A stretch of 64,000 nucleotides of DNA from Hanleya hanleyi (taxonomy: Eukaryota > Mollusca > Polyplacophora > Lepidopleurida > Hanleyidae): NCBI GenBank assembly GCA_036873755.1, contig JAVTVY010018981.1, positions 1 through 64,000 of the forward strand, in the 5' to 3' direction. The notes beneath the pieces were generated by a model, which saw only the letters and a list, made by a program, of their open reading frames with translations, ran no database searches and was not told the DNA's origin. Of this stretch, positions 31,668 to 45,221 are shown in pieces. The translations under genes and the position numbers were made by a program. Within the stretch, counting starts at the first letter, position 1; each line of letters starts with the position of its first letter.

Positions 31668-31703
31668 ACGCCGACCAAGGGATTCATTCTCCTCCATATT
31701 TTC

Positions 31704-31980
31704 AATTCACAGAATTGGAATCACAAAGGTTTGTACCGAGAGCAAATCTCAGAGACGAAACGTCCACCAGCAGAATCTCAATATACAGTCAATAATTACA
31801 CGATACTACAGTGAATTGTGTGATGTAAAGAAAATGTTTAATTGCCGTCGGTATCTTAACACCAGTATATATCGTGTGACAAAGTGTACTTAATAAAGTG
31901 CAAACAGAATCATGAACATTGGGCATGCTAATATGCGCTGTAATGGAGATAAACACTTCTCCGTCGTAAATAATTGACAT
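31704..31980 (+). repeat. Dispersed repeat D2, block P and 3' part
   Basis: 31704-31800 matches 7226-7305 ('gacgaaacgtccaccagcagaatc'). 31837-31980 ('aattgccgtcggtatcttaacaccagtatata...') recurs, diverged, at about 35688-35830. Together they outline a dispersed family with no surviving product. Confidence 0.5.
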
Positions 31981-34900
31981 GTTTCCACATATAAATAAGA
32001 TCGTTATTTGAGTAAAAAGTGGGTGAGTCGGGAGGGAGATGCAATAATATTAGAAAAGCCCGCTATGCTACTAAAGATGCCGCTGTTATGAGACTCACAC
32101 CAGTAACATCACGATGTGTATATATAAAGAAGAGACCGGATAGTAGTACATCATGACTGGTTGGATATTATGCATGAAGATAATACACACCCACACGTAC
32201 AACAATAAATACATTTCTCCTTATGGATATTGACAGTCCCATGGTCGTCTTACTGTCATTCGGATCCATAATAAATCTAGTAAGACAAGATAAAGGTTGA
32301 ATCAATTGAACTAAATGTTCTACTGGTAAAGTCATCTTTTGATTAATCTATTATGACGCACAATATTCACTATTTAAAGAATCAGAAAATAATAACATGT
32401 GCAGCGTGACTAACGTCACAGGACCTACGAAGTAGAGTAGGCATAGGACTCCGACGCGAACTGAACTCTTGGAAATCCCCACCCACAGTTGAAATCCTGC
32501 CTATATATTAAGATGGGACTGCCCAAGTCAGAATCGCCAGTGATTTTCATCAAAAATCACCAGAAAGTTTCATCAAAAGTAGGTCAGCTAAGAACTTGTT
32601 GGTAACAGTCTCCTAATGCGCCTTCATTCCAAAAATAACAACGATCGCCGATTTAATTTTACAATTTTTTAACTAAAGGAAACAGATTGAATAATAAAAA
32701 GTTCAGTAGATTTCAAGCTTTACGTGTGAAAATAAATTTACGTCTCTTTAATGGTTTTCAGTGCCCTTGTCCAGGACCAAAACAACTTTCTGAATCGCAT
32801 TATTTTCCCAACAATATTACAACAAATTCTTATACATGTATATAGTACTATAGTAGAAAGGTAGCATTTATGTAGTTTACGGTAATTCAGCTCAAGACCA
32901 ACACCTTATCTGCACAAGATAATAATGATTCTATGTCATTATCCTGAGCATGACCGGTACAAAGACGAATAAATAGCATCTCTACATCCCGTTGTTATCT
33001 AGATATATGAGACAACACATTTTGGGTATCGGCAATCTGATGAATGTATTATTCCGGTTTTCTTGTTTCACATTATATTCTATGATGGTTGATCGGTGAT
33101 TTTCTAAACATTAAACCACCTCAGCTTCGTTGTGTGAATCGGAATTACATTGCTGTGACACACCAACACACTCCGTGGCAGTGATTCTGTATCCCCTAAT
33201 CAAGGAATCAAAATGGATCAAGATTTGAAATGACAAGAAAAATTTAGACATATCACATCATGATCAAAGTTACTTTATCTAGTTAAATTCTACCCAAAGA
33301 AAATACATTAAGACCCTTTAAACATGCCGTCAATGCCAGATGTTGAGTTTTATACAGCTGTAGATCAGGGCTCTGGGTGCATATATCATGTTTCCATACA
33401 CTTGATGCACATAACAGCGGCAAAAACAAAGCCTCGTTGAACAACCTATCTCTATACAGGAAATTCTTAACTCAGAAAATACAATTCTCTCTCAAAAGAA
33501 AACAATTTACGCCAGGAAGGCCTTTTTTATTAAGCTAATTTTGTTTGGTAGGGGCCTACTTAGATTCACTTAGATCTTAATTGCAACCATGTTTGTTGAC
33601 CTCAAACCTGACATGCTTGAGATATGTACATGTATAACACACTTTCATTTGAGAGTCCAGACATTCCACCATTCATGTGAACAAATTATAAAATCAACAT
33701 GGAATAATTAAATTCACACTACCCATTTCTACCGTATCAGTACTATGTTACTATCTGTAGCAGTTGAACCCCAGTAAAACTTAAACAATTAAAACCAGTA
33801 AAGAAATTTGTCTGTCGAATAACAGAATATATGGTATGGAGATTTGAATGAGTAAACTATTAAACAACTTACATGATACCAGCAAAATGTCCCAACACAA
33901 GCTGATACATTCCTTGGGTGGCTTGCAGGATGGCTTTGTTTCACCCTCAGTAAGCTTTTATCATTGTTGCTCACAGGCTAATCTGAAGGATGATACCACA
34001 TCTTTCTTTGTTCTGCTGGGTTATTGCACCAGGCTGACTTAATTGGTTGATGTAGGATATTTCACCACCAGTGGCAATTTGACCTAAATTTGAAGCCTGA
34101 TTTGGTCTGTGATGAAATGTTTGGATGTGAAATAGGATACACGTTAAAGGCCACAGTTTACATATATCTATAACAATATATGGTGTGTATTAAGAATGGC
34201 AAGTTGGTAATAGTAATGTAGATAAATGCACTAACATATGATGGAAAATTAGCATTTCCTATTTCAATATCCCATCATGTGTTATATACAATGTATACAG
34301 TGAAACATACAGCCAAGGGTTCCCAATGGGAATGACAGTGCACTCGCTGAGCTATCAATAAATAATAAAAAAAATAATTATAAATCAAATTTTCATCAGA
34401 ATTCGGTCAGCTCAGAACTTGCTGGTAACAATGCCCTAGTGCACGTTCATGCCAAATATAAAGGTTCTAATGTCAATGGATCTCCTTATTTTGCCGACGA
34501 AAGGATTCGGATGGACTGACTGACTCACTGACTCATTACCGGACAATTTGCGATCTGTAGCCTATACTTCGTAGGAATAAATCCATTAAACACAACTACA
34601 TCGGGTAAAGTAAGAAATATATCTTGGAGCGTCTCCATACATCTGCCCTCCTTTAGATGTCTGGATAGTTGATGTATTTTCTTTGGTTTTCTTGAAGAAA
34701 TCCAGATCATATAGGGAATTCTTCGAGGGAATGCCTGGATAAAAATATGGAAAAAAATGAAACCGTTTTTCGAATTATCGATCCGTGTTTTATGCGTCAT
34801 GTTTGACCAATCGAGAATCAATGGCTTCATGCTGATCGAGAGAATGTTGAGAAATTTTGATCGAGAAAGCTTCGAGAGAAGATCACGAAACCATCGTGAG

Positions 34901-35687
34901 AGAATGAATGCAATTAGTTCATTTAAAACTGAGCTGTAGCTTTAACAAACATGAACTTCCCAACAGAGGATTTGAGAGGGCTATTATATCATCGCTCTGA
35001 AATGTTTGTATCTGATGCTGCTTAAGGTTTGTGCTGAAAGCCGTGTGGTCGAGGCCGTTCAATATGTCCACATGAACAGCTACAATCAAAGCGTGGCTGG
35101 GATACAAATCATCACAGGGATCACATATGTTTCTTGTGATGTTTTTAGAAGCATGCAGCCAGAATCTGTGAGGTCATATGACTTCTTGTCAGTACTCCGG
35201 CATCGATTTTCACCACTCACCACTCACCGTTTTCCTTTTAATTAGGTATAAACTCCTGGAGATGTATGATGGATGTGCCAATGAGGCCGAGCACATGCAT
35301 GAGATATTTAGTTTTACATAGAACCAGAACTACTTTCTGAGAAGTAACTTGGTTCACTAGTCTACTTTATATGTCAGCAGTGTAGCATGTTATACAGGGT
35401 ACCAGGCTAGGCCAATTTGAAAACGGCACTACTTTCAATCGTTTTCAATCTTTCTTTCTGCACGGAGAACAATTCTCTCGAGATTGTCGACTGATTCGCG
35501 ATATCGTTTTTCTTTCGACAATTTTTTCATGAAAGAAAATTGATCAATAAATCGAAAGAAAATCGACTTCGCGAATCATTCGTTTTTGCTGATAAAATTA
35601 TCTATTCTATCTCACTTTTGAAATTCTCCATATCAAGAAAAGATCACACATTTCTCGACGCAAAAAGGACGATTTTTTAGACGCTTC
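31981..35687. other. No gene recognised; one dispersed pair
   Basis: A ~90-bp block with GGTCAGCTAAGAACTTGTTGG at 32545-32645 recurs at 34370-34460 (GGTCAGCTCAGAACTTGCTGG). No protein similarity recognised in the open frames, all under 105 codons. Confidence 0.4.
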
Positions 35688-35830
35688 CTTAATTGCCGCC
35701 GCTATTAAACACCAGTATATATGCCAAACGATACTTAATGAAGCACTAACAGAACCATGAACATAAGAGATATACACTGTAGTAGAGATCGACACTCCTC
35801 CTAACCACCCAATTATTCATCGTTATTCAT
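35688..35830 (+). repeat. Dispersed repeat D2, 3' part, copy 3
   Basis: Matches 31837-31980 through AATTGCCGCCGCTATTAAAC, ACCAGTATATAT and a C-AACAGAACCATGAACAT stretch. Confidence 0.55.
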
Positions 35831-36599
35831 CGAGCAGTCACCCCTGACAACTATGATCTCTGATGCATATCATGCCTGCTGTACACCACTCACCGTTGAG
35901 TAGGAGTCAATATATTTCTCTAGGCGAAATCTTGCCCTAAGGATCTAAATGATTGTTTCGAATTCTATGCTTCATCCGGAAATGATTTCTGTGCTGGGGA
36001 TGAACATATAAGTCTAATTGCCTAGTTTATAATTTTGATACCATGAACCTTCAGATCCCTGAAATAAACCAACAGACGTGTTTTGTCCTACGTTCCATGT
36101 ATAGACTCAATCACGAATACGGGAGCCATCCGACCCTGTCCTCCCTACTGATGGAGCGGCCATTTTCCAACGGAAGCGACCCCTAGAGGCGAGGTTGTAG
36201 CAGACTGCGAAAAACGCTTGTCGCCCTCCTGGGCTGGAGAACTTCTAGGAAAAATAAAAGGCGTAATCAACAGTTCAGTATAGGTATCGCTATCTGGATT
36301 AACAAAACAAACCCAAGAGGTGGTGAACATTCCGCGAAAATGGACTTTGAAACAACGTGTTCAGCATGAACATGCAGTCATGTACCATTTTTATCTCGCC
36401 TTACGAAGTAAAGGGGAGATTTTGTGAGAGGGGGGAAGAGGATGTCGTCGTCGGTGTCGGTGTCGGTGTCCCCTGCCTGGAAATGAATGGGTTTTTGGTT
36501 TAGCAAGTTAAAAAAAAATCTAGAAAAATTAGAAAAATATAAAAAAAATATAAAAAATATGGGGGGTGGGTATGCCACCTGGGGGTACTACCCCTGGGG
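35831..36599. other. No gene recognised
   Basis: Contains a short GTCGGTGTC microsatellite near 36450 and an A-rich stretch. Nothing else. Confidence 0.4.
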
Positions 36600-37325
36600 T
36601 ACTCTAATGTTAAAATCCCTATGAATGAGTTTTGCGTTTAGCTGAAGTGCACATGTACATCTGTACTTGGAAAGTTTCTTGCAGTTGTCAGCTGTCATTG
36701 GATGATTATGAAACTTGGTATACATGTTTCTTATGATAAGAGGATGTACCTGTGCTATTTTTGAGAAGAAATATTAATTTTTCTCAAAATTATGGCAAAT
36801 GAAGAGTTTTCTGTTTAGGTAAATTGTACATACAGGCCTCTACATGTATACATATACATCTACATGGTAATTTTGCTCCAGTTGTCAGCTGTCATTGGAT
36901 GATTATGAAACTTGGTATACATGTTTCTTATGATAAGAGGATGTACCTGTGCTATTTTTGAGAAGAAATATTAATTTTTCTCAAAATTATGGCAAATGAA
37001 GAGTTTTCTGTTTAGGTAAATTGTACATACAGGCCTCTACATGTATACATATACATCTACATGGTAATTTTGCTGCAGTTGTCAGCTCTCATTGGATGAT
37101 TACGAAACTTGGTACAAATGTTTCTTATGATTGGAGGATTTATTTGTGCTATTTTTGAGATGAAATATTAATTTTTCTCCAAATTATGGCAACTGATTGA
37201 GTTTTGCGTTTAGCCGAAGTGCACATGTACATCTGTACACCACAGTTTGCTGCAGTTGTCAGCTGTCATTGAATGATTATGAAACTTGGTACACATGTTT
37301 CTTATGATTAAAAGATGTACCTGTG
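36600..37325 (+). repeat. ~196-bp tandem repeat, about 4 copies
   Basis: The landmark GCAGTTGTCAGCTGTCATTG occurs near 36681, 36877, 37076 and 37252 (spacing 196, 199, 176 bp; two copies read CCAGTTG or AGCTCTC). The middle copies are near identical. The array ends exactly where the simple repeat begins, and its last TACCTGTG is followed directly by the CCATACCATC repeat. Confidence 0.88.
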
Positions 37326-39944
37326 ATACCATCCATACCATCACTACCATCCATACCATCACTACCATTCCTACCATCACTACCATCCATGCCATCACTA
37401 CCATCCATACCATTCATACCATCACTACCATCCATATCATCACTACCATCCATACCATCACTACCATCCATACCATCACTACCATCCATACCATAACTAC
37501 CATTCCTACCATCACTACCATCCATACCATCACTACCATCCATACCATCACTACCATCCATACCATCGCTACCATTCCTACAATCACTACCATCCATACC
37601 ATCACTACCATCCATACCTTCACTACCATCCATACCATCATTACCATTCCTACCATCCATACCATCACTACCATTCCTACCATCACTACCATCCATACCA
37701 TCACTACCATCCATACCATCACTACCATCACTACCATCCATACCATCGCTACCATTCCTACCATCACTACCATCCACACCGGTACCATCACTACCATCCA
37801 TACCATCACTACCATCCATGCCATTCCTACCATCCATACCATCACTACCATCCATACCATCACTACTATCCATACCATCACTACCATCACTACCATTCAT
37901 ACCATTCCTACCATCCATACCATCACTACCATCCATACCATCACTACTATCCATACCATCCATACCATCACTACCATCCATACCATCACTACCATTCATA
38001 CCATTCCTGCCATCCATACCATCACTACCATCCATACCATCCATACCATTCCTACCATCACTACCATGCATACCATCACTACCATCCATACCATCACTAC
38101 CATCCATACCATTCCCACCATTCCTACCATCCATACCATCACTACCATCCATGCCATTCCTACCATCACTACCATCCATACCATCACTACCATCCATACC
38201 ATCACTACCATCCATACCATTCGTACCATCACTACCATCCATACCATCACTACCATCCATACCATCACTACCATCCATACCATCACTACCATCACATACC
38301 ATCACTACCATCCATACCATACCACCATTCCCTACCATCCATACCATCACTACCATCCATACCATCACTACTATCCATACCATCCATACCATCACTACCA
38401 TCCATACCATCACTACCATTCATACCATTCTTACATCCATACCATCACTACCATCCATACCATCCATACCATTCCCTACCATCACTACCATCCATACCAT
38501 CACTACCATCCATACCATCTTTTCCATTCCTACCATTCCTACCATCCATACCATCACTACCATCCATACCATCACTACCATCCATACCATCACTACCATC
38601 CATACCAACACTATCATCCATAACATCACTACCATCCATACCATCACTACCATCTATGCCATCCTACCATCCATACCATCACTACCATCCATACCATCAC
38701 TACCATCCATACCATCACTACCATCCATACCATCACTACCATCCATACCATAACTACCATTCCTACCATCACTACCATCCATACCATCACTACCATCCAT
38801 ACCATCACTACCATCCATACCTTCACTACCATCCATACCATCACATCCATACCATCCATACCATCACTACCATTCCTACCATCACTACCATCCATACCAT
38901 TCCTACCTTCACTACCATCCATACCATCACTACCATCCATACCATCACTACCATCCATACCATCACTACCATCCATACCATCACATCCATACCATCACTA
39001 CCATCCATATCATCACTACCATTTCTACCATCACTACTATCCATACCATTCCTACCATCACTACTATCCATACCATCACTACCATTTCTACCATCACTAC
39101 TATCCATACCATTCCTACCATCCATGCCATCACTTCTTTCCATCCAGTATACCGGCGCTATCGTCAGCAGCATCATACCATCCATACCATCGCTTCACCG
39201 TCATTATGTCCTGCCGTCACTTTGCCAAAATACTGATCCGCGCCATCACTGCCAAAATCCATACCATCACTACCATCCATACCATAACTACCATTCCTAC
39301 CATCACTACCATCCATACCATCACTACCATCCATACCATCACTACCATCCATACCTTCACTACCATCCATACCATCACATCCATACCATCCATACCATCA
39401 CTACCATTCCTACCATCACTACCATCCATACCATTCCTACCTTCACTACCATCCATACCATCACTACCATCCATACCATCACTACCATCCATACCATCAC
39501 TACCATCCATACCATCACATCCATACCATCACTACCATCCATATCATCACTACCATTTCTACCATCACTACTATCCATACCATTCCTACCATCACTACTA
39601 TCCATACCATCACTACCATTTCTACCATCACTACTATCCATACCATTCCTACCATCACTACCATCCATACCATCACTACCATCCATACCATCACTACCAT
39701 CCATACCATCACTACCATCTATACCATCACTACCATCCATACCATCCATACCATCACTACCATTTCTACCATCACTACTATCCATACCATCACTACCATC
39801 CATACCATAACTACCATTCCTACCATCACTACCATCCATACCATCACTACCATCCATACCATCACTACCATCAATACCATCCATACCATCACTACCATCC
39901 ATACCATCACTACCATCCATACCATCCCTACCATCCATACCATG
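37326..39944. repeat. 2.6-kb simple repeat built on CCATACCATCACTACCAT
   Basis: An 18-bp unit, itself three variants of a 6-bp motif, fills the interval with substitutions giving CATTCCTACCAT, CCATCCATAC and similar. A ~390-bp segment (about 38725-39117) recurs 536 bp later (39260-39653), marking higher-order duplication. Non-repeat spacer with CCGGCGCTATCGTCAGCAGC lies at about 39130-39250. Two frames per strand are stop-free because the unit lacks stops in them, yielding apparent 300-445-codon ORFs of GSDGMD or HTITTI type; these are not evidence of a protein. Confidence 0.97.
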
Positions 39945-40140
39945 ATGTGATGGTAGTAATCCCACTTGGGACTGGACTATCCAGCAGTAATCCCACAGAG
40001 GACTATCCATCAGTAATAACATGGGACTGGTCCACCCAGCAGTAATCTCACACTGGAATGCCCTATGTACCAGTAATCCGACTGCACTGACCTATCCATC
40101 CTACATGGGATTAGCTTTTGCCAGTAATCCCACATGGGAC
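39945..40140 (+). repeat. ~40-bp degenerate tandem repeat
   Basis: CAGTAATCCCACATGGGACTG-like units recur about five times with variable spacing, directly after the simple repeat. Confidence 0.6.
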
Positions 40141-40254
40141 TGATGTTATTGTCTGTACCAGATAATCTATTCCAGACATTATTGTCTGTACCGCATCACT
40201 TATTCCAGACCTTATTGTTTGTTCTACATGTATGCTTTCAATACTGCTGCATCT

Positions 40255-40345
40255 GCGGTGTGGCCGTGCTGGTTAGAGCACCTGTATTGCATGATCAGAC
40301 GGCTGGTGCCATAGACGAGATGGGTTAGATTCTCATCAGAGCTAA
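40255..40345 (+). mobile_element. tRNA-like SINE head (weak)
   Basis: TGTGGCCGTGCTGGTTAGAG resembles an A box and GGGTTAGATTCTC a degenerate B box about 60 bp apart. The pairing of tRNA arms is poor. A 50-bp duplication ('ctgactgagtggagatcaatctaaactaggcattcac') follows at 40392-40480. Confidence 0.35.
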
Positions 40346-40981
40346 TCTTTGATTTGTGAAGTGTTAGCCTTCAAAATCTTATTGTGTGCCCCTGACTGAG
40401 TGGAGATCAATCTAAACTAGGCATTCACACTTGTCTATCTGACTGAGTGGAGATCAATCTAAACTAGGCATTCACATTTGTCTCGCCTGATAACAGTGGG
40501 ATGTCGCTATAAGTTAAGATTAACTTAAGATTCATCTCTGTAGCTTCATTATTAGTATTCTCAAGTTTGAAAAATAAGCCGATTGCTTGTTGCAAAATGT
40601 TTATCAAGCAAATTAAATTGAACAGTACACAGATTCAATTGTATAACTAGATATTCCACAGCTGTTGAGACGAATTTGTCTGACTTGATTCTGTACATCC
40701 GATGGGCATATAGTGTCGCGTTTGTAGGGAGAGCAGGGGAAGGATATACCGAAATTGAGAAATAAAACAGATCCATGCTTTCCTTAATTGTTTAATTGCT
40801 TGGCCCGAAAGCTGTATCCTTGATTTGTAAGGTATTTATCCGCTATCTTGGGTCAGTCACTCAGCCGGGGCTGGGATTTAAAAAGGCATTGCATCTACCG
40901 TGCTTGGCGTCCATGCCAAGGTGAAGGTTGGAGTTGCAGCCAGGCCATATCCAAGCATATAGGGGCTCAACTAGCCTGTGC

Positions 40982-41342
40982 CAGGTTAGGGAAATCCCGC
41001 TCTCTAAAATGGAGGTAAAAAGGTCGTTTTCGCTCAATAAATCAGTTCACATAATGAATTCAGCCAAACCCCCTTGGGGCGCATACAGACATATCTATCC
41101 GCATTGAATGGTGGTCAAAAAGTAAATTGTCATCCGTCTAATTTGCATAATAGTATGCCAAACATCCTTCGCGCTGTTTAAACAACTGGCTCTTCACATG
41201 GCAAATTAATTTTATGACATGGAACAATAGATAAATCAATGCGCCTGAAATTTTGATGCATTGGTTAAGAAGGAATCAAAAGTTGTTGAGCAAAAACGAC
41301 CTTTTTAACCTCCATTTTAGAGAGCGGGATCGCCCTAACCTG
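40982..41342. mobile_element. MITE, 361 bp, with TGTGC duplication
   Basis: TIRs CAGGTTAGGG...CCCTAACCTG continue inward as ATCCCGCTCTCTAAAATGG and AAAAAGGTCGTTTT, about 60 bp per arm. Flanking TGTGC (40977-40981) and TGTGC (41343-41347) look like a 5-bp target duplication. Interior non-coding. Confidence 0.75.
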
Positions 41343-42516
41343 TGTGCCATGTGCACATGTAGATTAATCTTCAACCTAATAACTATACTATATGTACCAT
41401 TCCGGATGATCTGTGACCAGCCACCAGCCGGTACTGAAGCCGGACTGAGAGTCGCAGCCAGGCCACTCCAATGCACGTTAATGACAGATCATTTTTGAAG
41501 CACCATAATTCTGCATTGCACTTGTAGTGCTTTGGTTTTCTCCACCTATCTATCTATCGCCGAATTTTCGCTTCACTGTATCAAGTCCACCGATGAGTGC
41601 TGATGTATGATGCATACAGTCGCACTCGATATATCAGGATGATGTTATGAAATACCGATACTTTTCAATTGCTATAATCTTATGAGAAAAACTTGTTTGT
41701 CTGTAGCAAATATACATGTAAATTTTAATCGAACGAAAATCTTACTATTAGTGATCAGTTCGTCAGACAAGTGTGACCTGCATATAGTCACTATGCCATT
41801 CTCACATATATGGAATAATACGGCAAACTCAGGCCAACACAGGCACCAATATCGATTCACTCTTCATGACGGGGATAGAGGAGGGGGAGACGGAGATGAG
41901 TATACTTAACCACAGTTCAATCGATTGAACCGCAGTCAATAGCCATAATTTACAATAAGTAACAAAATTTTGATTCTTCCATAACCTTCTGGTTGGAAGT
42001 GTTTGACTGAAAACATGTCTCAATTAGACCGACCCCCCTCCCCAACCTGGGTTTTAATTCCGCCAATTTGATTTTTATGTACCATAAGCTATCATTTTGC
42101 TACGATGAAATAAAAATCGAATCGAATGAAATAAGATTTCTTGCGCGACATTAGCGTGACAGTGAGGTTTTGAGAGAGCTCGATCAATTTGTTGAGTGGT
42201 TAAGGGAATAAATAACGAAAATCGGGAGAAGAAGGGAGGAGAGAAAATGAGACTGTGCATTAGGGCTTCGCTGGCTATAGCTGAACAGACGTAGCCCAAA
42301 CATAGACGAAATAATTTTGAGTACAATCGACCAGAGTGATCCTGGTTTTTCTGGCCAAACTACATGGTTATTTTTCACTATGTAGGCTACCTCCAAAAGA
42401 CGAAGTGTCTTGCTGGGAAATGAATATCATATTTTCATGAAATATTCCTTAAACTGTCTTGTTCAAATCTGCCACGTACGGCTCAAAACTTCTGTAAACG
42501 TATACGATATATACAG
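41343..42516. other. No gene recognised
   Basis: AT-rich; no supported feature. Confidence 0.4.
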
Positions 42517-43492
42517 CAAGGGCGTAGACAAGTTGTGAAGTTTGGGGGGGGGGGGGGCTTAGGGGGAGAACAGCGTAGAAATTTTTCCGAACATTGATGG
42601 TAAATTGGCGCTCACTGGGAGCATTTGAGCGGTAAAAGATTGTAAAAGTTGAACTTTTTTTGCGAAAATATCCTATAACAGTGGCGATCACTACGTGATA
42701 TACAAGGTGAAATGATCATTCAATCCGGAGTTTGCACTATAATTCAAGTTATTTCTTAGACAATACTATGTTGCCTAGATAGCAGGGGCGGTGCATTGAT
42801 GCGTGGTTGACCGCATGAGTTCTGGTGTTCGTTCTGAAGTTGCCAAACTTATCAAAAATGTAAGCTTAGTGGTCCTTTCTCGGAATAGTAGCGAAAATTA
42901 TCCATATTCATCATATTTACACCAGTTAAATAGTGACTTTGTGTCTGGGTTAGATTTTTTACCTATATTTCTAGGGTTTCTCTGTGAAAATTATTCGAGA
43001 GTTCGTATCTCTCGTTTGTGAATAAATAAATACGGAACAAATGACTGGGATCTCAATTAAAAAAAAGTTTATGGTGAAAAAGTTCTGAAAAAATCTTTTC
43101 AGCCAACGTGTTGACCGTTTTCGTCCAAATGGGCGATATTTGATTGAATTGGAGCACATTATTCGTTTCTCGGAGAAAATCACACGGGATCTTTGGGTCC
43201 GATATCGCCAAACTGTTGCGTTGTTCTCTGACCGATTGCAATTATTCTAGCCCTTCTGGTAAGCATTGTTGATTTTACTTCCCCTGTAATATGCAACAAT
43301 TGATAAAGATATGTGACAAGCTAAACATTTACTTCTCTGCTATGTTTCCTTTTTGTTTCTTTCTTGCTTTCTTTCCTTTTTTCTCCCTTTTTGTTTTTTT
43401 TTTCTTTTCTTTTTGTTATTTTTTTGGACGGACGTCAATATTTGGGGGGGCTGAAGCCCCCCCCCCAAGCCCCCCCCTTGTCTACGCCCTTG
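42517..43492. mobile_element. TIR element with G-run ends, ~976 bp
   Basis: Left end CAAGGGCGTAGACAAG, followed by a G14 run, and right end CTTGTCTACGCCCTTG, preceded by C runs, are inverted. A second GGGGGCTGAAGCCCCC hairpin is near 43446. Interior is AT-rich with T-rich stretches and no transposase. Confidence 0.65.
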
Positions 43493-43878
43493 ATCATAGG
43501 GGAGAAATATTGAGCCTATTTTCACAATTATCTGAACAGAGGATCATGAGTAAATTAAAAATTATCGCCATGAGGTTGTCACTGGAAAACTGAGTTCTCC
43601 TCGATTTATAATTCTCTTTGCCTTTTAACCTCAGGGTTAATAATTTGGAAAAAGCTGACAAAAATGGACCAAATAATGCATCTTGTTATAATTATACTAA
43701 CCGTCTGTGTCTGGTTGTTTGTTTGTTTGTATGTTTGTCCGGCCTGAACGGCCACAGTTTCGTCGGGACGATATTGGGGTCATCGCGGTAAACTAAGAGC
43801 CGTCAGACTCCCATGAAGAACGGAAAATTTTAGCTATGGAGACTTCTAGGTAACGACGTGTACAACGAATATCATATG
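43493..43878. other. No gene recognised
   Basis: No supported feature; a GTTTGTTTGTTT run near 43716. Confidence 0.4.
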
Positions 43879-44140
43879 GATTAAGAATACTGATCAGCGT
43901 TGCGGATGTCATTTTTAGAACTGCATGATATCTTGCCGGCACCATTGAAAATTGTTGACCGCTTCTATCCTAGCCTTAATTGGCTGTGACTGGAAAGCTG
44001 CGTTCTCTCCGTTTTAATAATTTGGAAAATCTGGCAAAAAATGAACGAAATCATTCATCTTATTATAATTGATCTTATTATTATTATGGACGATGGATGA
44101 ATTGTGAATGACGGACTAGACGGGCTATTGAAAAGAAACA
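43879..44140 (+). pseudogene. Tail of reverse-transcriptase family R1, copy 3
   Basis: 'attaagaatactgatcagcg' and the frame ELHDILPAPLKIVDRF parallel the minus-strand tail at 60629-60990 (EHHDVLPASLKTVDRF). The GACGGACTAGACG block at 44113 also matches 60743-60755. Truncated; no catalytic part. Confidence 0.5.
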
Positions 44141-44550
44141 TCCAAAATGAATATAGTTAAAAGCCCACGGCGAACCGGGAACATAAAATGTACATATATC
44201 GGGTGTCATGAAAACGAGCTTAGGAGAGTATTAGAGGGGGGTTCCAGAAGGGGGAGAGGATTATAGCCTAACGCCCGCTGGAAGCCGGGAACCTATTTGA
44301 TGCTTTGTTCCAGCGGGTCACCATTTTATGTCTTTGACACGAGTCATTACTGCTTAATGTATTCCATGCTACAAATATTTCAGAAGAATGGCAAATGAAA
44401 TCTATATTATTCTTCTACCAGTTTGTAGTAGGAGTCAGCTCTGACTTATAGAATAAAGTCCAAATTAGGTAATGACATTCACGGTAGAAAGTGAAAGATT
44501 TGTACGAGCTTTCTGCGTTGTTGATGATCAGTGGCCCGCTATACAGGTTA
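44141..44550. other. No gene recognised
   Basis: No supported feature apart from the TTA target site at 44548-44550. Confidence 0.4.
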
Positions 44551-44913
44551 AGGCCTGTTCAAACCAGTGCGATTCCCGCTCCGGTTTGCCGGTCCGGTTA
44601 CCGCACCGGGAAACGGACAGAAACCTTTCAATGATTTTCAATAGGGCCCTTCACATTACAGCGGTCCGTCAAAACAACACGTATTGATCGCCGTGCGACA
44701 TACCGCATATAACCTCTCGTGGGGTTTTGTGCGTGTTGCCGTAGCGCGGTGGACTGTATTCATTTGGGAATAGACCTGTTGATGACAAGATGGTTCGCGG
44801 CGAAGAGGAATGTAGTGTGAATAGCAGCCCGGAGCGTTTGACGGAGCGCGAAATCGGATGCGGTAACCAGACCGGCACACCGGAGCGGGAATCGCACTGG
44901 TTTGAACAGGCCT
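44551..44913. mobile_element. PIF/Harbinger-like MITE, 363 bp
   Basis: TIRs start AGGCCTGTTCAAACCAGTGC and extend about 57 bp with one gap (GCGATTCCCGCTCCGG, then GGTTACCGCA). TTA flanks both ends (44548-44550 and 44914-44916), the usual Harbinger duplication. The internal sequence is non-coding; open frames reading through it (44790-45155) are chance. Confidence 0.8.
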
Positions 44914-45221
44914 TTAAACACATGCCCGGTCGACTTAATAGTTCAGCAGTTTCTCCTAATTTTGGACGTCATAATATCGGCCTTGACGAGTTGTGTAAGT
45001 ATACCAAGTATGAACGCCATAAGCCTAATGGTTTCGGATTTATCGAGCCAGTTATCAGTTCGATGACGCCAATTAACAGTTCAGACATCAGTTCGTGGCG
45101 CCGACCCTGGCCAGCAGAAGCGGAAATGGATGACATCATTATTTCGGCCATCTGAGTGTTGTGTGAGTGTACCTAGTATGAACACCATTGTAGCCCATTA
45201 GTTAATTCGTTATAGATTAAC
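44914..45221. other. No gene recognised
   Basis: Two diverged short repeats of 'agt(a/t)ta-ccaagtatgaacgccat' type at about 44998 and 45168. Confidence 0.4.

Noticed and set aside
37277..38623. Very long open frames (380 and 445 codons) on both strands
   Set aside because: They result from an 18-bp repeat that lacks stops in two frames per strand; composition is pure repeat and both strands are open, so there is no evidence of a protein.
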